From Bacillota bacterium (GTDB taxonomy: Bacteria; Bacillota; Limnochordia; Limnochordales; DUMU01), in NCBI GenBank assembly GCA_012839805.1, contig DUMU01000009.1, positions 1 to 47,068 on the forward strand: a stretch of DNA of 47,068 nucleotides. Reading direction: 5' to 3'. How positions within the stretch are numbered: position 1 is the first letter of the stretch; each line of letters starts with the position of its first letter. A program made the translations under genes and the position numbers. Positions 8,030 through 16,788 of this stretch are shown here, in pieces. The notes below the pieces were generated by a model, which was given only the letters and a program-made list of their open reading frames with translations, was not told the DNA's origin and made no database searches.

Positions 8030-9592
8030 ATGAGCGAATCTTCTCGCGTACGGGTTACGGCTGTGATCATGGCTGGCGGCAGAGGCGAGCGACTTTGGCC
8101 TCGGAGCCGCGCTGCTCTGCCCAAGCAGTTCGTTCAACTTCGGGCGGCCAACTGGCAAAGCGACCGGACGCTGATTCAGGCGACCGTGGACCGCATCAGG
8201 CCGCTTGTTTTCAAAGAGGATATCTTTGTGGTCACGGGCAGGGAGTGGGCCGGCCTGGCCCGTGAACAGTTACCGGACATCCCGGCCGAGAACATCATTG
8301 TCGAACCGGCAGCCCGCAACACCGCACCCTGCGTGGCCCTGGCGACAGCAATTATCCGCCGGCGCTATCGGGGCGAAGACCCGGTCATGATAGTGTTGCC
8401 AGCGGACCATGTGATCAGAGATGAAGCGGCTTTCCGTATGGCCCTGCGAGCGGCAATCAGTGCGGCCCGGTATCGTTTTACACCGGAAGTGTCAGAAGCC
8501 GATGCGTCGACTTTTTCAGCCGGTAGTTCACAAGCTGCGGCAGGCGGGAGCGGGATCGAAATGGCCGAGAGCGGGCCTGGCCCTGAAGCTGAAGGTTGGG
8601 CGGACGTGGCGGCGACCGCCGATAACGCCCGTGGTCAAGCTGATGCAAGGGCTCGGGCTAAGGTTGGTGCCGCGGATGATGTTCAGAACGGTGCTGCGAC
8701 CGACCAGTTACCATATCCCCTCGTTACCCTTGGGATCTGGCCGACCAGGCCGGAGACGGGGTACGGGTATATCAAGATTGGCAGATTCTTCCGCAGCGCC
8801 TACGGGCACTTCGCCTATGAAGCTGCCGAGTTCTCCGAGAAACCCGATGCCGTAAAAGCTCAACATTTTGTCGCAAGCGGTCAGTACGTGTGGAACAGCG
8901 GCATGTTCATCTGGCGGGCCAGTGCTATCTGGGAGGCGTTTCGCCGTTACCTGCCGGATGTGTACGCTATCTTCGAGGGCGCGGAACGCGTGGACGGCGT
9001 GGATTGGGTGGACGGGATGGACGCCACGGACGCGACGGGCGCCATGGACGGCATGGACGGCATGGACGGTACGGACGGCGCAGGCGGCGTGGACGGCGGG
9101 GACGACGTGGACGACGTGGACGACGTAGGCGGCGTGGACCCGATCTCGGCTACAAAAGGGGCAGTAGCTTCTGGTTCGGATAATGCGGTAGCCCGGGCGT
9201 ACCGGCAGCTGCCTTCAATTTCTATCGATTATGGCGTCATGGAGAAGGCTCGGCCGATTGTGACAATTCTTTGTAGCTTCGGCTGGGACGATGTGGGTAG
9301 CTGGTCCGCGCTGGAGAGGTTGCTTCCCGCCGATGAACAGGGGAATGTGATCGAAGCGGCAGCGTGTGTCGCCGTCGACAGCCGCAACTGTATTGTCGGC
9401 CAGGATGGAAACTACGGGCGTGTGCAGGCAGCGTCAGGGGCGCGTCCCCGCCTCATCGCCCTGCTCGGCGTTGAGGACCTGATCGTGGTGGACACCGACA
9501 ACGTGTTGCTGGTGGCCAGCAAAAGCCGAGCTCAAGATCTCAAGAAACTGTTGGAGCGGCTTCGGAGCGAAGGCTTGGAGGAGTACTTGTAG
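8030..9592 (+). CDS. manC: Mannose-1-phosphate guanylyltransferase with two low-complexity inserts
   Basis: Makes GDP-mannose from mannose-1-phosphate and GTP. Core motifs: AVIMAGGRGERLWPRSRAAL with PKQF (nucleotide loop), VEPAARNTAPCVALATA, VLPADHVI, GYGYIK, EKPD, WNSGMFIWRA, ISIDYGVMEKA and GWDDVGSW. The start at ATG 8030 has AGGAAG upstream. The family core is about 360 residues, yet this protein has 520. The excess lies in two inserts: about 145-225 (mixed, Ala/Gly/Asp-rich) and about 314-386, made of D-G-M, D-G-V and D-D-V triplets. The C-terminal isomerase domain of bifunctional ManC is absent. A paralogue at 21440 has inserts at the same two points but of different sequence. Catalytic motifs flank the inserts and are intact, so activity is likely. 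Confidence 0.9.
   Translation: MSESSRVRVTAVIMAGGRGERLWPRSRAALPKQFVQLRAANWQSDRTLIQATVDRIRPLVFKEDIFVVTGREWAGLAREQLPDIPAENIIVEPAARNTAPCVALATAIIRRRYRGEDPVMIVLPADHVIRDEAAFRMALRAAISAARYRFTPEVSEADASTFSAGSSQAAAGGSGIEMAESGPGPEAEGWADVAATADNARGQADARARAKVGAADDVQNGAATDQLPYPLVTLGIWPTRPETGYGYIKIGRFFRSAYGHFAYEAAEFSEKPDAVKAQHFVASGQYVWNSGMFIWRASAIWEAFRRYLPDVYAIFEGAERVDGVDWVDGMDATDATGAMDGMDGMDGTDGAGGVDGGDDVDDVDDVGGVDPISATKGAVASGSDNAVARAYRQLPSISIDYGVMEKARPIVTILCSFGWDDVGSWSALERLLPADEQGNVIEAAACVAVDSRNCIVGQDGNYGRVQAASGARPRLIALLGVEDLIVVDTDNVLLVASKSRAQDLKKLLERLRSEGLEEYL
8971..9140 (+). repeat. Degenerate 9-bp in-frame tandem repeat (GACGGCATG type) in manC
   Basis: Around 17 imperfect units with consensus GACGGCATG, GACGGCGTG or GACGACGTG, encoding Asp-Gly-Met, Asp-Gly-Val and Asp-Asp-Val. 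The period is exactly nine, so the reading frame is kept. Two adjacent GACGGCATG units are identical. Confidence 0.9.
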
Positions 9593-9783
9593 TTCCTGAG
9601 GGCCGGGGGTGCGCACGGTTGGTATTCGCAAACGCTTAGCGTCGGCCGATCGGTCGACGGGCCGGGGCACGATACGTATAGGTGCCCGGTCTGGTTTTGG
9701 CACTCTACTAGCATTTGATATATAGACATAATCACTGCCAATGTTTACCATTGCCCTTTAGCCAGTCAGGGGGGTGGGGCCAG

Positions 9784-9843
9784 GTGCATTGCCGTCGACA
9801 GCCGTAACCGGATCGTCGGCCAGGATGGAAACCATGGGCATGG
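9784..9843 (+). pseudogene. Short duplicated manC C-terminal segment
   Basis: GTGCATTGCCGTCGACAGCC and CGTCGGCCAGGATGGAAACC repeat, with a few changes, manC positions about 9365-9415 (cVAVDSRNcIVGQDGNyG). Only about 20 codons remain, with no start or stop of its own. It lies 190 bases downstream of the gene it copies. Confidence 0.75.
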
Positions 9844-9977
9844 CGTTTCGGCGTGGTAACATACGCCTACTTGATGAGAACGTGATCCCGCAAAGTGGGT
9901 TGCCTGCGATCACCTGTTCGGTTACAATAGAGCCGGACTTACTGGTTTCGGCTGGCAGCTAACGGGGGGTGGGCGGG

Positions 9978-10085
9978 CTGCACGAAGTGCGGGACCCCAT
10001 CCACGGGTTCATTAGCATTGCCGAGGCCGGGGCGTTCGTGCCCACTTAGCCGGGTTCGACGCGGTTGCAGAGCCTCGGCCAGCGC
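9978..10085 (+). pseudogene. Possible HD-phosphohydrolase N-terminal scrap
   Basis: One frame reads LHEVRDPIHGFISIAEAGAF and then stops. Some codons later come PGSTRLQSLG-like residues. dNTPase-type HD proteins open with h-e-i-r-D-P-i-H-G-f-i and later have Y-P-G-A-t-H-t-R-F-e-H-S-l-G. The match is short and compressed, so this is a weak call. The rest of 9593-10281 holds GAGCCCGG-rich low-complexity DNA at about 10085-10170 and no gene. Confidence 0.35.
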
Positions 10086-10281
10086 CTGAGCCCGGTCGTG
10101 AGCCCGGTCCGCCCCCCGGCCGTAAACCCGTGCCAGAGCTGAACGTGAGCCCGGACTCGAGCCCGGGCGGAAGTCGAGCAGAGTTGAGCCGTGACGATCG
10201 GCCCGTTATCGGCGGACGGCAGGTTCGAGGTCGTGGTCGAGGGTGTCGTCAGAGGCATCTTATGAGAAAGGTCAGGAGACG

Positions 10282-11460
10282 ATGGCGGAGCACGAGCAAG
10301 AGCACAAGCACGAGCAGGACCCCACTCACGAGCAGGAGCCTGAGCAAGAGCAAGAGCAGGAGCAAGAGCAACAACAACGGCAGCAGGCAGCGATCGAGTG
10401 GCATTCGCCGGCGGAGAAACCGTTCCGGCTTACCGGTTTCCCGTGGTTTGAGCAGGACCGGGTTTACCGCCGGTTGCCGGTCAAGCCGGATTATCCGATC
10501 CGGCCGGAGGTCGACTGGCTCGCCAACCACACCGCCGGGGGGCAGATTGCCTTCCAGACCGACAGCCGGCAGATCTGGGTCAAAGTCCGCCTGCGAGCCC
10601 CCGCCGACATGAACCACATGCCCGCCACCGGACAATGCGGTTTTGACCTGTACCTGGGCCGTCCGGGTGAGCAGAGGTTTTACGGCGTCACCAAGTTCGA
10701 TCTGAAGGCGACGAGCTACGAGTACAAGTTGCTCGAAACGGGGGCGGCTGCCGCCGGGCTCAAGGCGGTCACCCTCAACTTCCCGCTCTATCAAGGCGTA
10801 GAAGAGGTGTTGATTGGCCTTGACGCCGGCGCGCAAGTGTTGCCCTTCCCAGCGTACGCCTACAGAGGTCGGTTGATCTTCTATGGGACGTCCATCACCC
10901 AGGGCGGTTGCGCCTCGCGCCCCGGCATGGCCTACACCAACATCCTGAGCCGGCGTCTCAACATCGAGACCGTAAACCTTGGATTCTCCGGCAATGGCAG
11001 GGGCGACCCTGAACTGGCCAAGCTCATCGCCCAAATCCCCAACCCCCGGTTGCTCGTCCTCGACTACGAACCCAACTGCGTCAGCACCGAACTGCTGCGG
11101 GAGACGCTGCCACAGTTCATCCGCATCTATCGGGAAGCACACAGGCGCGTGCCCATTCTGGTAGTATCGCGCATCCCGTATGCGCACGATCTCGTACACG
11201 AGGATGTGCTGCAGGCACGTGAGGAGCGAGGGGAGTTTCAGCGCCAGACGGTCAAAATGTTCCGGTCGAGCGGCGATGCCAACATCTTCTTTTATGATGG
11301 TTCGACGTTACTGGGCGACGACTTCGACGAGTGCACGGTCGATGGCATCCATCCGACCGATCTTGGTTTCCTGCGCATCGCCAACGGCCTCGAGCCCGTG
11401 CTGCGGGGGATCCTGGGTGCTCCGATTCCGGCTGCTCCGAGAAGCGTGCGTTCCAGCTAA
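10282..11460 (+). CDS. SGNH/GDSL-type esterase with a Glu/Gln-repeat N-terminus
   Basis: 392 residues from ATG 10282, preceded by GGTCAGGAGACG. Residues 1-36 are almost wholly E, Q, H and P (EQEPEQEQEQEQEQQQRQQ). The folded part starts near 40 with a beta-sandwich domain containing CGFDLYLGRPGE, the GxDLY module. The hydrolase domain follows: nucleophile serine in FYGTSITQGG, block II in NLGFSGNGRG, a DYEPN strand, and the acid/base pair in DGIHPTDLG. Proteins of this architecture are predicted carbohydrate or lipid esterases. No signal peptide is visible, because the charged repeat occupies the N-terminus. A decayed second copy lies at 37821-38400 next to namZ. Confidence 0.85.
   Translation: MAEHEQEHKHEQDPTHEQEPEQEQEQEQEQQQRQQAAIEWHSPAEKPFRLTGFPWFEQDRVYRRLPVKPDYPIRPEVDWLANHTAGGQIAFQTDSRQIWVKVRLRAPADMNHMPATGQCGFDLYLGRPGEQRFYGVTKFDLKATSYEYKLLETGAAAAGLKAVTLNFPLYQGVEEVLIGLDAGAQVLPFPAYAYRGRLIFYGTSITQGGCASRPGMAYTNILSRRLNIETVNLGFSGNGRGDPELAKLIAQIPNPRLLVLDYEPNCVSTELLRETLPQFIRIYREAHRRVPILVVSRIPYAHDLVHEDVLQAREERGEFQRQTVKMFRSSGDANIFFYDGSTLLGDDFDECTVDGIHPTDLGFLRIANGLEPVLRGILGAPIPAAPRSVRSS
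10285..10390 (+). repeat. 6-bp in-frame repeat (GAGCAR) at the SGNH gene start
   Basis: Units of GAGCAG/GAGCAA/GAGCAC encode alternating Glu with Gln or His. About fifteen imperfect units end in CAACAACAACGGCAGCAG. Confidence 0.9.
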
Positions 11461-11699
11461 CGGGGGGCGGCGCGTTAAGATTTGCTGGGCGATGGGGCAC
11501 GCCAGCCTGGCTGTAGAGCCTCAGCTATTGCAAGCAGCTTCTCCGTTCGTTGCCAGCCAGGCGCGCAAATGCTCCGTGCTGCCGATTTCGAACAAAGGGT
11601 CAGCAAGTTCGAGCACCTTCGCCGGCGGCAATGCACGGACCGAGGATTCAACATCAGCCAGCACCTGGCCCAATCGGTTGCGAAACTGGCGTAGAACCA

Positions 11700-13230
11700 C
11701 CTCTACGAGACCGTCCAAGAAATAATCTCCAGGGACGAGGAAAAGGAGCAGCGCATGGCGAATTCCTCCAACATGAGCAAGCGATACAAGGACTATCAGC
11801 CTGACCAGATGATGCTGTTGCCTCCTTCCCTGGAGGAATGGTTGCCGGAGGGTCACCTCGCCCGCTTCATCAATGACGTCGTTGACGAGATGGACCTCTC
11901 CCGCATCACACGCTGGTATGAGAAAGGGCTGAGGGGGCAGCCCCGCTACAATCCGCGGATGATGGTAAAGGTCCTCTTTTACGCCTGGGCGACAGGGACC
12001 CTTTCCTCGCGGCAAATCGCCCGGCGTCTTTACGACGATGTCGCTTTCCGGTATCTATCGGCCAATACCCGGCCCGATTTCCGCACGATCAACAACTTCC
12101 GCCAGCGCCATAGAGACGAGATGATGCACCTCTTCGCTCAATTGGTACAGGTGGCAGTCAAGGCTGGTATAGCCACGTTGCGCCACATCAGTGTGGATGG
12201 TACCAAGATCAAGGCAAACGCTTCCAAGCACAAGGCCATGAGCTACGGGTGGATGAAGAAAGAGAAAGAAGAGCTGGAAGCGGAGATCAAGGAACTGCTG
12301 GCCAAGGCGGAGGCCATTGACCGGCAAGAGGATGAGGAATTTGGAGCGGACCGTCAGGACGACTTTCCTACGGAGCTGGCCTTCCGGGAGAAGCGGTTGG
12401 CCAAGATCAAGGAAGCCATGACTGCCTTGGAAGCGGAAGCGGCAGCTAAGGCTGAAGAAGGGCACAAGTCTGGGTCAGGCGATCACTCCGATCATCCCGG
12501 CAACTCCACAGCTCCGTCCGATCGGCCCCCGGCAGCGCCAGATCCGAAAGCGCAGCGGAACTTCTCGGACCCGGAGTCTCGCATCATGCTCTCGGCTGAC
12601 AAGGCATTCATCCAGGCCTACAACGCTCAGCTGGCCGTGGATAGCGACAATCAGATTATCGTAGCTGCCCTGGTAACCAACCAGGCCAACGACAAGGGCC
12701 TTCTCACTCCGATGGTGGAAATGACACGGCAGATCGGCGGCCGAGCCGCCGACAAAGTCTCTGCCGATGCGGGATACTTCAACCAAGCCGAACTTCAGGA
12801 GCTGGAAGACAGGGGCATTGACGTGCTTGTGCCGCCTGACAAGATGCGCCATGGTCGCAAGCTGGATCCAGCCCTGAGAGGTCGTATTCCATCGAGCCTA
12901 TCCTATCCCGATCGCACGCGCCGCAAGCTGCGGGCCAAGCGGGGTCGGGAGGGATATGCCAAGCGGATGATAACAGTCGAACCGGTTTTTGGTGAGATCA
13001 AACGTGGGTTGCGCTTTACCCAGTTTCTGACGCGGGGATTGAAGAACGTCAGCGTAGAGTGGATCTGTGTGGCCATCGGCCATAATCTTCGGAAACTGGC
13101 ACTGTTTTCCCGTCATGTCTTGGATACGATGCGGAAGCTCCTGGCAGCAGCTGCGTGGGCATAACGGTGAAGCTGGTCGCGGCCAACCCCCATGCGGGGG
13201 TCGTACGACTGCACCGCAGGTTTTTGAGGT
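11700..13230 (+). mobile_element. IS1182-family insertion sequence, apparently complete transposase
   Basis: Contains an intact IS1182 transposase gene. The left limit is set from similarity between 11700-11755 and the relic at 7710-7770. The right limit is set from similarity between 13165-13200 and the relic at 2640-2700. Terminal inverted repeats and target duplications were not found by eye, so the ends are approximate. Confidence 0.7.
11755..13164 (+). CDS. IS1182-family transposase
   Basis: 469 residues, full family length, ATG 11755 after AAAAGGAGCAGCGC. N-terminal domain: DYQPDQMMLLPPSLEEWLP and RYNPRMMVKVLFYAWATG, then FRYLSANTRPDFRTINNFR. Catalytic region: ISVDGTKIKANASKHKAMSY (first Asp), SADAGYFNQAELQELEDRGI (second Asp), and ITVEPVFGEIKRGLRFTQFL (Glu, Y-(2)-R-(3)-E-like block). 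A charged, variable linker sits at about 160-250. No frameshift is seen, so this is the only transposase in the window that is intact and complete. Fragments of the same family occur at 2640-2745 and 7700-8012. Confidence 0.92.
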   Translation: MANSSNMSKRYKDYQPDQMMLLPPSLEEWLPEGHLARFINDVVDEMDLSRITRWYEKGLRGQPRYNPRMMVKVLFYAWATGTLSSRQIARRLYDDVAFRYLSANTRPDFRTINNFRQRHRDEMMHLFAQLVQVAVKAGIATLRHISVDGTKIKANASKHKAMSYGWMKKEKEELEAEIKELLAKAEAIDRQEDEEFGADRQDDFPTELAFREKRLAKIKEAMTALEAEAAAKAEEGHKSGSGDHSDHPGNSTAPSDRPPAAPDPKAQRNFSDPESRIMLSADKAFIQAYNAQLAVDSDNQIIVAALVTNQANDKGLLTPMVEMTRQIGGRAADKVSADAGYFNQAELQELEDRGIDVLVPPDKMRHGRKLDPALRGRIPSSLSYPDRTRRKLRAKRGREGYAKRMITVEPVFGEIKRGLRFTQFLTRGLKNVSVEWICVAIGHNLRKLALFSRHVLDTMRKLLAAAAWA

Positions 13231-13864
13231 CAACTTTAGCGCTCCGATATGACAGCATGAGCAAGATTAGGAATTCACCTGTCAAGGATCAGGCCAATAC
13301 CTTGGACGGTCTCCTAGCCCGCTGAAACAAAGCAATTGGAACGTACCGGAGCGCGCAACCCACCCCGCGACCGATCCCCCGTGCCACACACTAGGCTCCT
13401 CGCTTGCTGATCTGCCGCCCTGCACGTAACAACCAACAGGCACCGACACACCCCTACTCCGCACCCACGTGAACTAGACCGTTGACGCGGCAGGTCTCGT
13501 GCCCGACTCGAAACACTCTTGCTTACGTGACTATGCATACCCTGCAGAGCAAAAAGATTTACCGGCAGGAATCGGTCTACCAACCACGAAATACCATGGA
13601 GCTGTTTGGATTGTTTGGGCTGATGGTTATCGCAGTGCGTGGGCGCGGGCAACGAGCCCCTGGGATGTCCTGGTACGGTAGCTGGAGTTTGCTGGTAGTG
13701 CCCCCGCGGCGGTGCTGAAGGCCACAACACCGACAACACCGACGAAGAGGCGGGCGAACAGAGTCAGTCAGGGCACCACGCGCCTTTCGGAATCAGGGGG
13801 AATGCCTCAGTTTACTCGAAACCGTGACTAGAGCTCAGTCTGAGGATCTTGTCCGTGAGGCGGT
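13231..13864. other. Gap without a recognisable gene
   Basis: Several open frames exist on both strands but none has a convincing ribosome site, composition or family motif. The region probably contains scrambled IS flank and the lost N-terminal part of the Hsp70-like gene that follows. GACAACACCGACAACACCGA-type short repeats lie near 13728-13742. Confidence 0.5.
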
Positions 13865-14233
13865 GTGATGTCCTATTTGATGAGGTACAAGCAGTCTTGC
13901 TTGTCTCGGTCAGGACCGAAAGCCGGTGATGTTGACTTAGTGTTGATGACCGGAGGGAGTTCTCTATTTACTTTGGCAGACAGGGAAATGCGGCGTTTGT
14001 CTGGAGCGCGAATGGTGTGGCTGGATCGTCTCGATACGACCATCACCGTAGGGGCTGCGCTTCTCGCGCGCAACCAATGGCTGCCGTCCCTGCCCTACCC
14101 TCTATGTGTCCAGCTCTCAGACAATACCCTGCACGAGTTCTTTCTTGCCGGGTTACGTAGTTGGCAGGCGACAATTATGGCAGAGGTACAATGTGAATGG
14201 ATGCATACCGGGTTGAGCGCAAGCTTTGACTAG
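13865..14233 (+). pseudogene. Hsp70-like ATPase, C-terminal remnant
   Basis: The 122-residue frame contains AGDVDLVLMTGGSSLFTLAD (about 21-40) and later TTITVGAALLARN. In Hsp70/actin-fold ATPases the pair d-i-D-x-V-l-l-v-G-G-s-S-r-i-P and v-A-x-G-A-A-x-x-A closes the nucleotide-binding domain. Everything upstream (phosphate-1 and phosphate-2 loops) is missing, so the product would not bind ATP. The frame ends 25 bases before the methyltransferase gene, so an Hsp70-like gene was probably the first member of this operon and was truncated by rearrangement. The family call rests on two short motifs. Confidence 0.5.
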
Positions 14234-14258
14234 AGGATGGCCAGGGAGGTGAACTTCT

Positions 14259-15773
14259 GTGGGTCTGCAAGGGGAATGTGTCGTCCGGCCGCAAGAGGAC
14301 ATTGCGCTTCGCTTGCCATGGCCGGACGCTTGTCGCGATACCTTAGGAGAAGACGAGCTCCTTGAGCAGCATCTTAACGCCAGTCGGAAGTCGGTGTACG
14401 GCGCAATCACCTCCACTGTCGAGGACCTGATCAACAGGTACAAAATACCTGCAGCAGACATCGAAACGGCCCGTGACCGGCTGCATCAATGCTACGTGAA
14501 GGACGACTCGCCAGCAGACTTGTACTGCAGCCCGGCAGCGGTCGTGGCCTACCTTCAGAAATACACCCCAAGGTATGCGGACGCATTTCTTCTAACACTA
14601 CTGCAGCTTGCTCACTGCGGCCTTATTCCATTCCGGCCACGCATACTGGACCTGGGGGCTGGCTGTGGAACGAACTCTTTGGCTCTGATAGCGTTCTTGC
14701 GATCGGTTAGAGCAATGCGAGCCAGTAACTCGAGATTAACGCCCAGTGAGGTAGTCGCTGATTTGACGTCGGTAGACCGTGCGCACTTATTGCTGAAGGT
14801 AAACAGCAGTTTGACAAAGCATGCTTTACGGGAGGCCCCTGAAGTTAAGCTGCGACACACCTTCGTGAGACTGGACTTGCGCAACGATGCCGGATTAGGC
14901 GTGCTGAACAAGAGACTGGGTTCCTTCGATGTCGTCGTATTGTCGAATGTGATGTGTGAACTTCCTCAACTAGATCGTACAGCTGTACTTCGTCGCGTTG
15001 CGGACCTGGTTACCACGGAAGGGACGGTTGTCATCATTGATCCTGCTCAAGCTGGTCCGAAGTTCGCGGGAGTACGTCGAGCCTGTTTTGCTGCATCCGC
15101 TGTTGGATTGAACGTCTACGGTCCGTGTTTTGGAGACTGCGTCGGATCTCACGATTGCTGGGCGTACATGAGAGTCCCGACAACATCGCTAGATGGGACG
15201 GCGGAAGAGGTGCGTTATTCAGTTTGCGTTTTGCGACGCGATGGACTGTTTCGGTCTCAGCGGCCCAAGCAGCTGCCCGCAGTTCGGTTGAACGTTCCCA
15301 TGAAACTGGATTTACAGGTATTGGTTATCGCTGACGTTGCGAAGCACGATTCTTATAAGGTTTGTGTGGGTAAAGATGTAGAGCGTGGCAGGGAGATATG
15401 GCTAAGGAAAAGGACGGAGCTCGGTGAGCTCAAGACGGGCTGGGTGTACAGGTTAGTCTCGGATAACGCGGTGTGGTCCATCAAGTCATCGCCCGCGGAA
15501 CACTACGAACTTGATCTGGGAGAAGGTGGCAAGGCCGAGCCTTGCCCCTGCTCTCGGCGTACGGTGGGTCCGGGCTTGCGGGTTGACCACGAGACTTTCG
15601 GTCCCGGTACACTGGTTGATGTAAGCCACGGATGCTACGGGACGGCGCAGTTCATTCCAGACGGAGGTCGGGTGCCCAAGCGTTTGCACCTTCGTTCGTG
15701 TTTCAATCGTCTCTACTTGCGCCGTATCGATCAGCTACCCGAAGGGGGACCAAGAGATGATAGTGAGCGCTAG
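14259..15773 (+). CDS. SAM-dependent methyltransferase (Rsm22-like) with Tudor/KOW-like C-terminus
   Basis: 504 residues, GTG 14259 after AGGGAGGTGA. A helical N-terminal region with DLYCSPAAVVAYLQKYTPRY (about 88-107) precedes a Rossmann methyltransferase: RPRILDLGAGCGTNSLAL (126-143, SAM loop), a DLTSVDRAHLLL acidic strand, FDVVVLSNVMCELP (about 223-236, motif IV region) and VVIIDPAQ. This arrangement recalls Rsm22-type methyltransferases, although their cysteine cluster is not clear. Residues about 445-490 (HETFGPGTLVDVSHGCYGTA, then a hydrophobic strand) resemble the small beta-barrel at the C-terminus of UvrD/PcrA helicases, which suggests nucleic-acid or polymerase contact. It overlaps the DUF1848 gene by 17 bases. 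The substrate is unknown. Confidence 0.75.
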   Translation: MGLQGECVVRPQEDIALRLPWPDACRDTLGEDELLEQHLNASRKSVYGAITSTVEDLINRYKIPAADIETARDRLHQCYVKDDSPADLYCSPAAVVAYLQKYTPRYADAFLLTLLQLAHCGLIPFRPRILDLGAGCGTNSLALIAFLRSVRAMRASNSRLTPSEVVADLTSVDRAHLLLKVNSSLTKHALREAPEVKLRHTFVRLDLRNDAGLGVLNKRLGSFDVVVLSNVMCELPQLDRTAVLRRVADLVTTEGTVVIIDPAQAGPKFAGVRRACFAASAVGLNVYGPCFGDCVGSHDCWAYMRVPTTSLDGTAEEVRYSVCVLRRDGLFRSQRPKQLPAVRLNVPMKLDLQVLVIADVAKHDSYKVCVGKDVERGREIWLRKRTELGELKTGWVYRLVSDNAVWSIKSSPAEHYELDLGEGGKAEPCPCSRRTVGPGLRVDHETFGPGTLVDVSHGCYGTAQFIPDGGRVPKRLHLRSCFNRLYLRRIDQLPEGGPRDDSER

Positions 15774-16788
15774 TCGGCGCACGGATATCCCGAGATTTTA
15801 CTCAACCTGGTTTATGAACCGCATTAGAGCGGGATACTGTACCTACCCCAATCCGTTCAATCGTAATCAGGTGGTGCAGGTCTCGCTGAAGCCGGAAGAT
15901 GTGGACGTGATTGTCTTCTGGACCAAGAATCCGCGGCCATTAATGCAGCACCTGCAGGAGCTGGATGAACGTGGATACCGCTATTACTTCCAATTTACCG
16001 TAAATGGTTACCCGCGGCAGATCGAGCCGCGGGTGCCCACGTTGGAGGAATGCATCGACACGTTCAGAGAGCTAGCACGGAGGGTGTCACCGCAACGGGT
16101 TATTTGGCGTTACGACCCGATTATATGGGCCGCAGCCTTCGATGAAGGTTATCACTTCAACATGTTCGCTCGGATTTCTGCTGCTCTCCGGGGCTATACG
16201 GAACGGGCTGTTATCAGTCTTGTCGACGATTACCGGGGGGCGTGGAAGCGCATGAGCACAATCGAGGGACTCAGACCATGCACTCCGGAGAGTCCGGGAG
16301 TCGCCTCACTCCTACGCAGAATGAGTGACTGTGCCCGTGCTGCCGGTATGGAGATTGTGTCTTGTGCAGAGCCATATGATCTCCAGGACTTCGGAATACG
16401 GCCGGGTAAGTGCATCGATGAGGAGCTTATTCAGCGGGTCTTTGGTATTCGGGTATCGGCTGACAAGGATACAGGGCAGCGCCAGGCTTGCGGTTGTATA
16501 CTCAGCCGGGATATCGGCGTTTATGGTACTTGCCGCCACGGCTGCGTTTACTGCTATGCTGCTGGTCTTCCGGGCCTCAAGCTAGAGCACCACGATCCGG
16601 ACTCCCCGTCCTTGGTGGGCCGCTATGAGGCTAATCCGTCTGCTCTCCCGGTACAAGACTCACCGTCGGGTGCCCCAGAGATAGCTCCAGTGCAACACCA
16701 GCTTCCCTTGCTGCTTGACGAACCGGCTTCGAGGAGCTGTGAGAACGTCAATCGTTATCTTGATGAAGGGAGATGTGAGCTCAAATGA
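15757..16788 (+). CDS. DUF1848 family cysteine-cluster protein
   Basis: 343 residues, ATG 15757 inside the end of the methyltransferase gene and after GAAGGGGGACC. The N-terminus MIVSASRRTDIPRFYSTWFM is characteristic of DUF1848, as are VFWTKNPRPLM, YYFQFTVNGYPR, RVIWRYDPII and, at about 243-266, CGCILSRDIGVYGTCRHGCV followed by YCYA. The C-x-C and C-x3-C-x2-C cysteines form the pattern expected to hold an iron-sulfur cluster. The family shows remote similarity to radical-SAM-like TIM barrels (related to SplB-type proteins), but no function is established. The last 70 residues are variable. It overlaps the helicase gene by four bases, so coupled expression is likely. Confidence 0.88.
   Translation: MIVSASRRTDIPRFYSTWFMNRIRAGYCTYPNPFNRNQVVQVSLKPEDVDVIVFWTKNPRPLMQHLQELDERGYRYYFQFTVNGYPRQIEPRVPTLEECIDTFRELARRVSPQRVIWRYDPIIWAAAFDEGYHFNMFARISAALRGYTERAVISLVDDYRGAWKRMSTIEGLRPCTPESPGVASLLRRMSDCARAAGMEIVSCAEPYDLQDFGIRPGKCIDEELIQRVFGIRVSADKDTGQRQACGCILSRDIGVYGTCRHGCVYCYAAGLPGLKLEHHDPDSPSLVGRYEANPSALPVQDSPSGAPEIAPVQHQLPLLLDEPASRSCENVNRYLDEGRCELK

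Noticed and set aside
10249-11199. 316-codon frame on the minus strand opposite the SGNH esterase
   Set aside because: A shadow of a GC-rich gene: the leucine runs near its end are the complement of the Glu/Gln repeat and no motif is present.
13482-13739. Candidate small proteins in the gap before the Hsp70 remnant
   Set aside because: Frames on both strands of similar length, no ribosome sites and no recognisable pattern.
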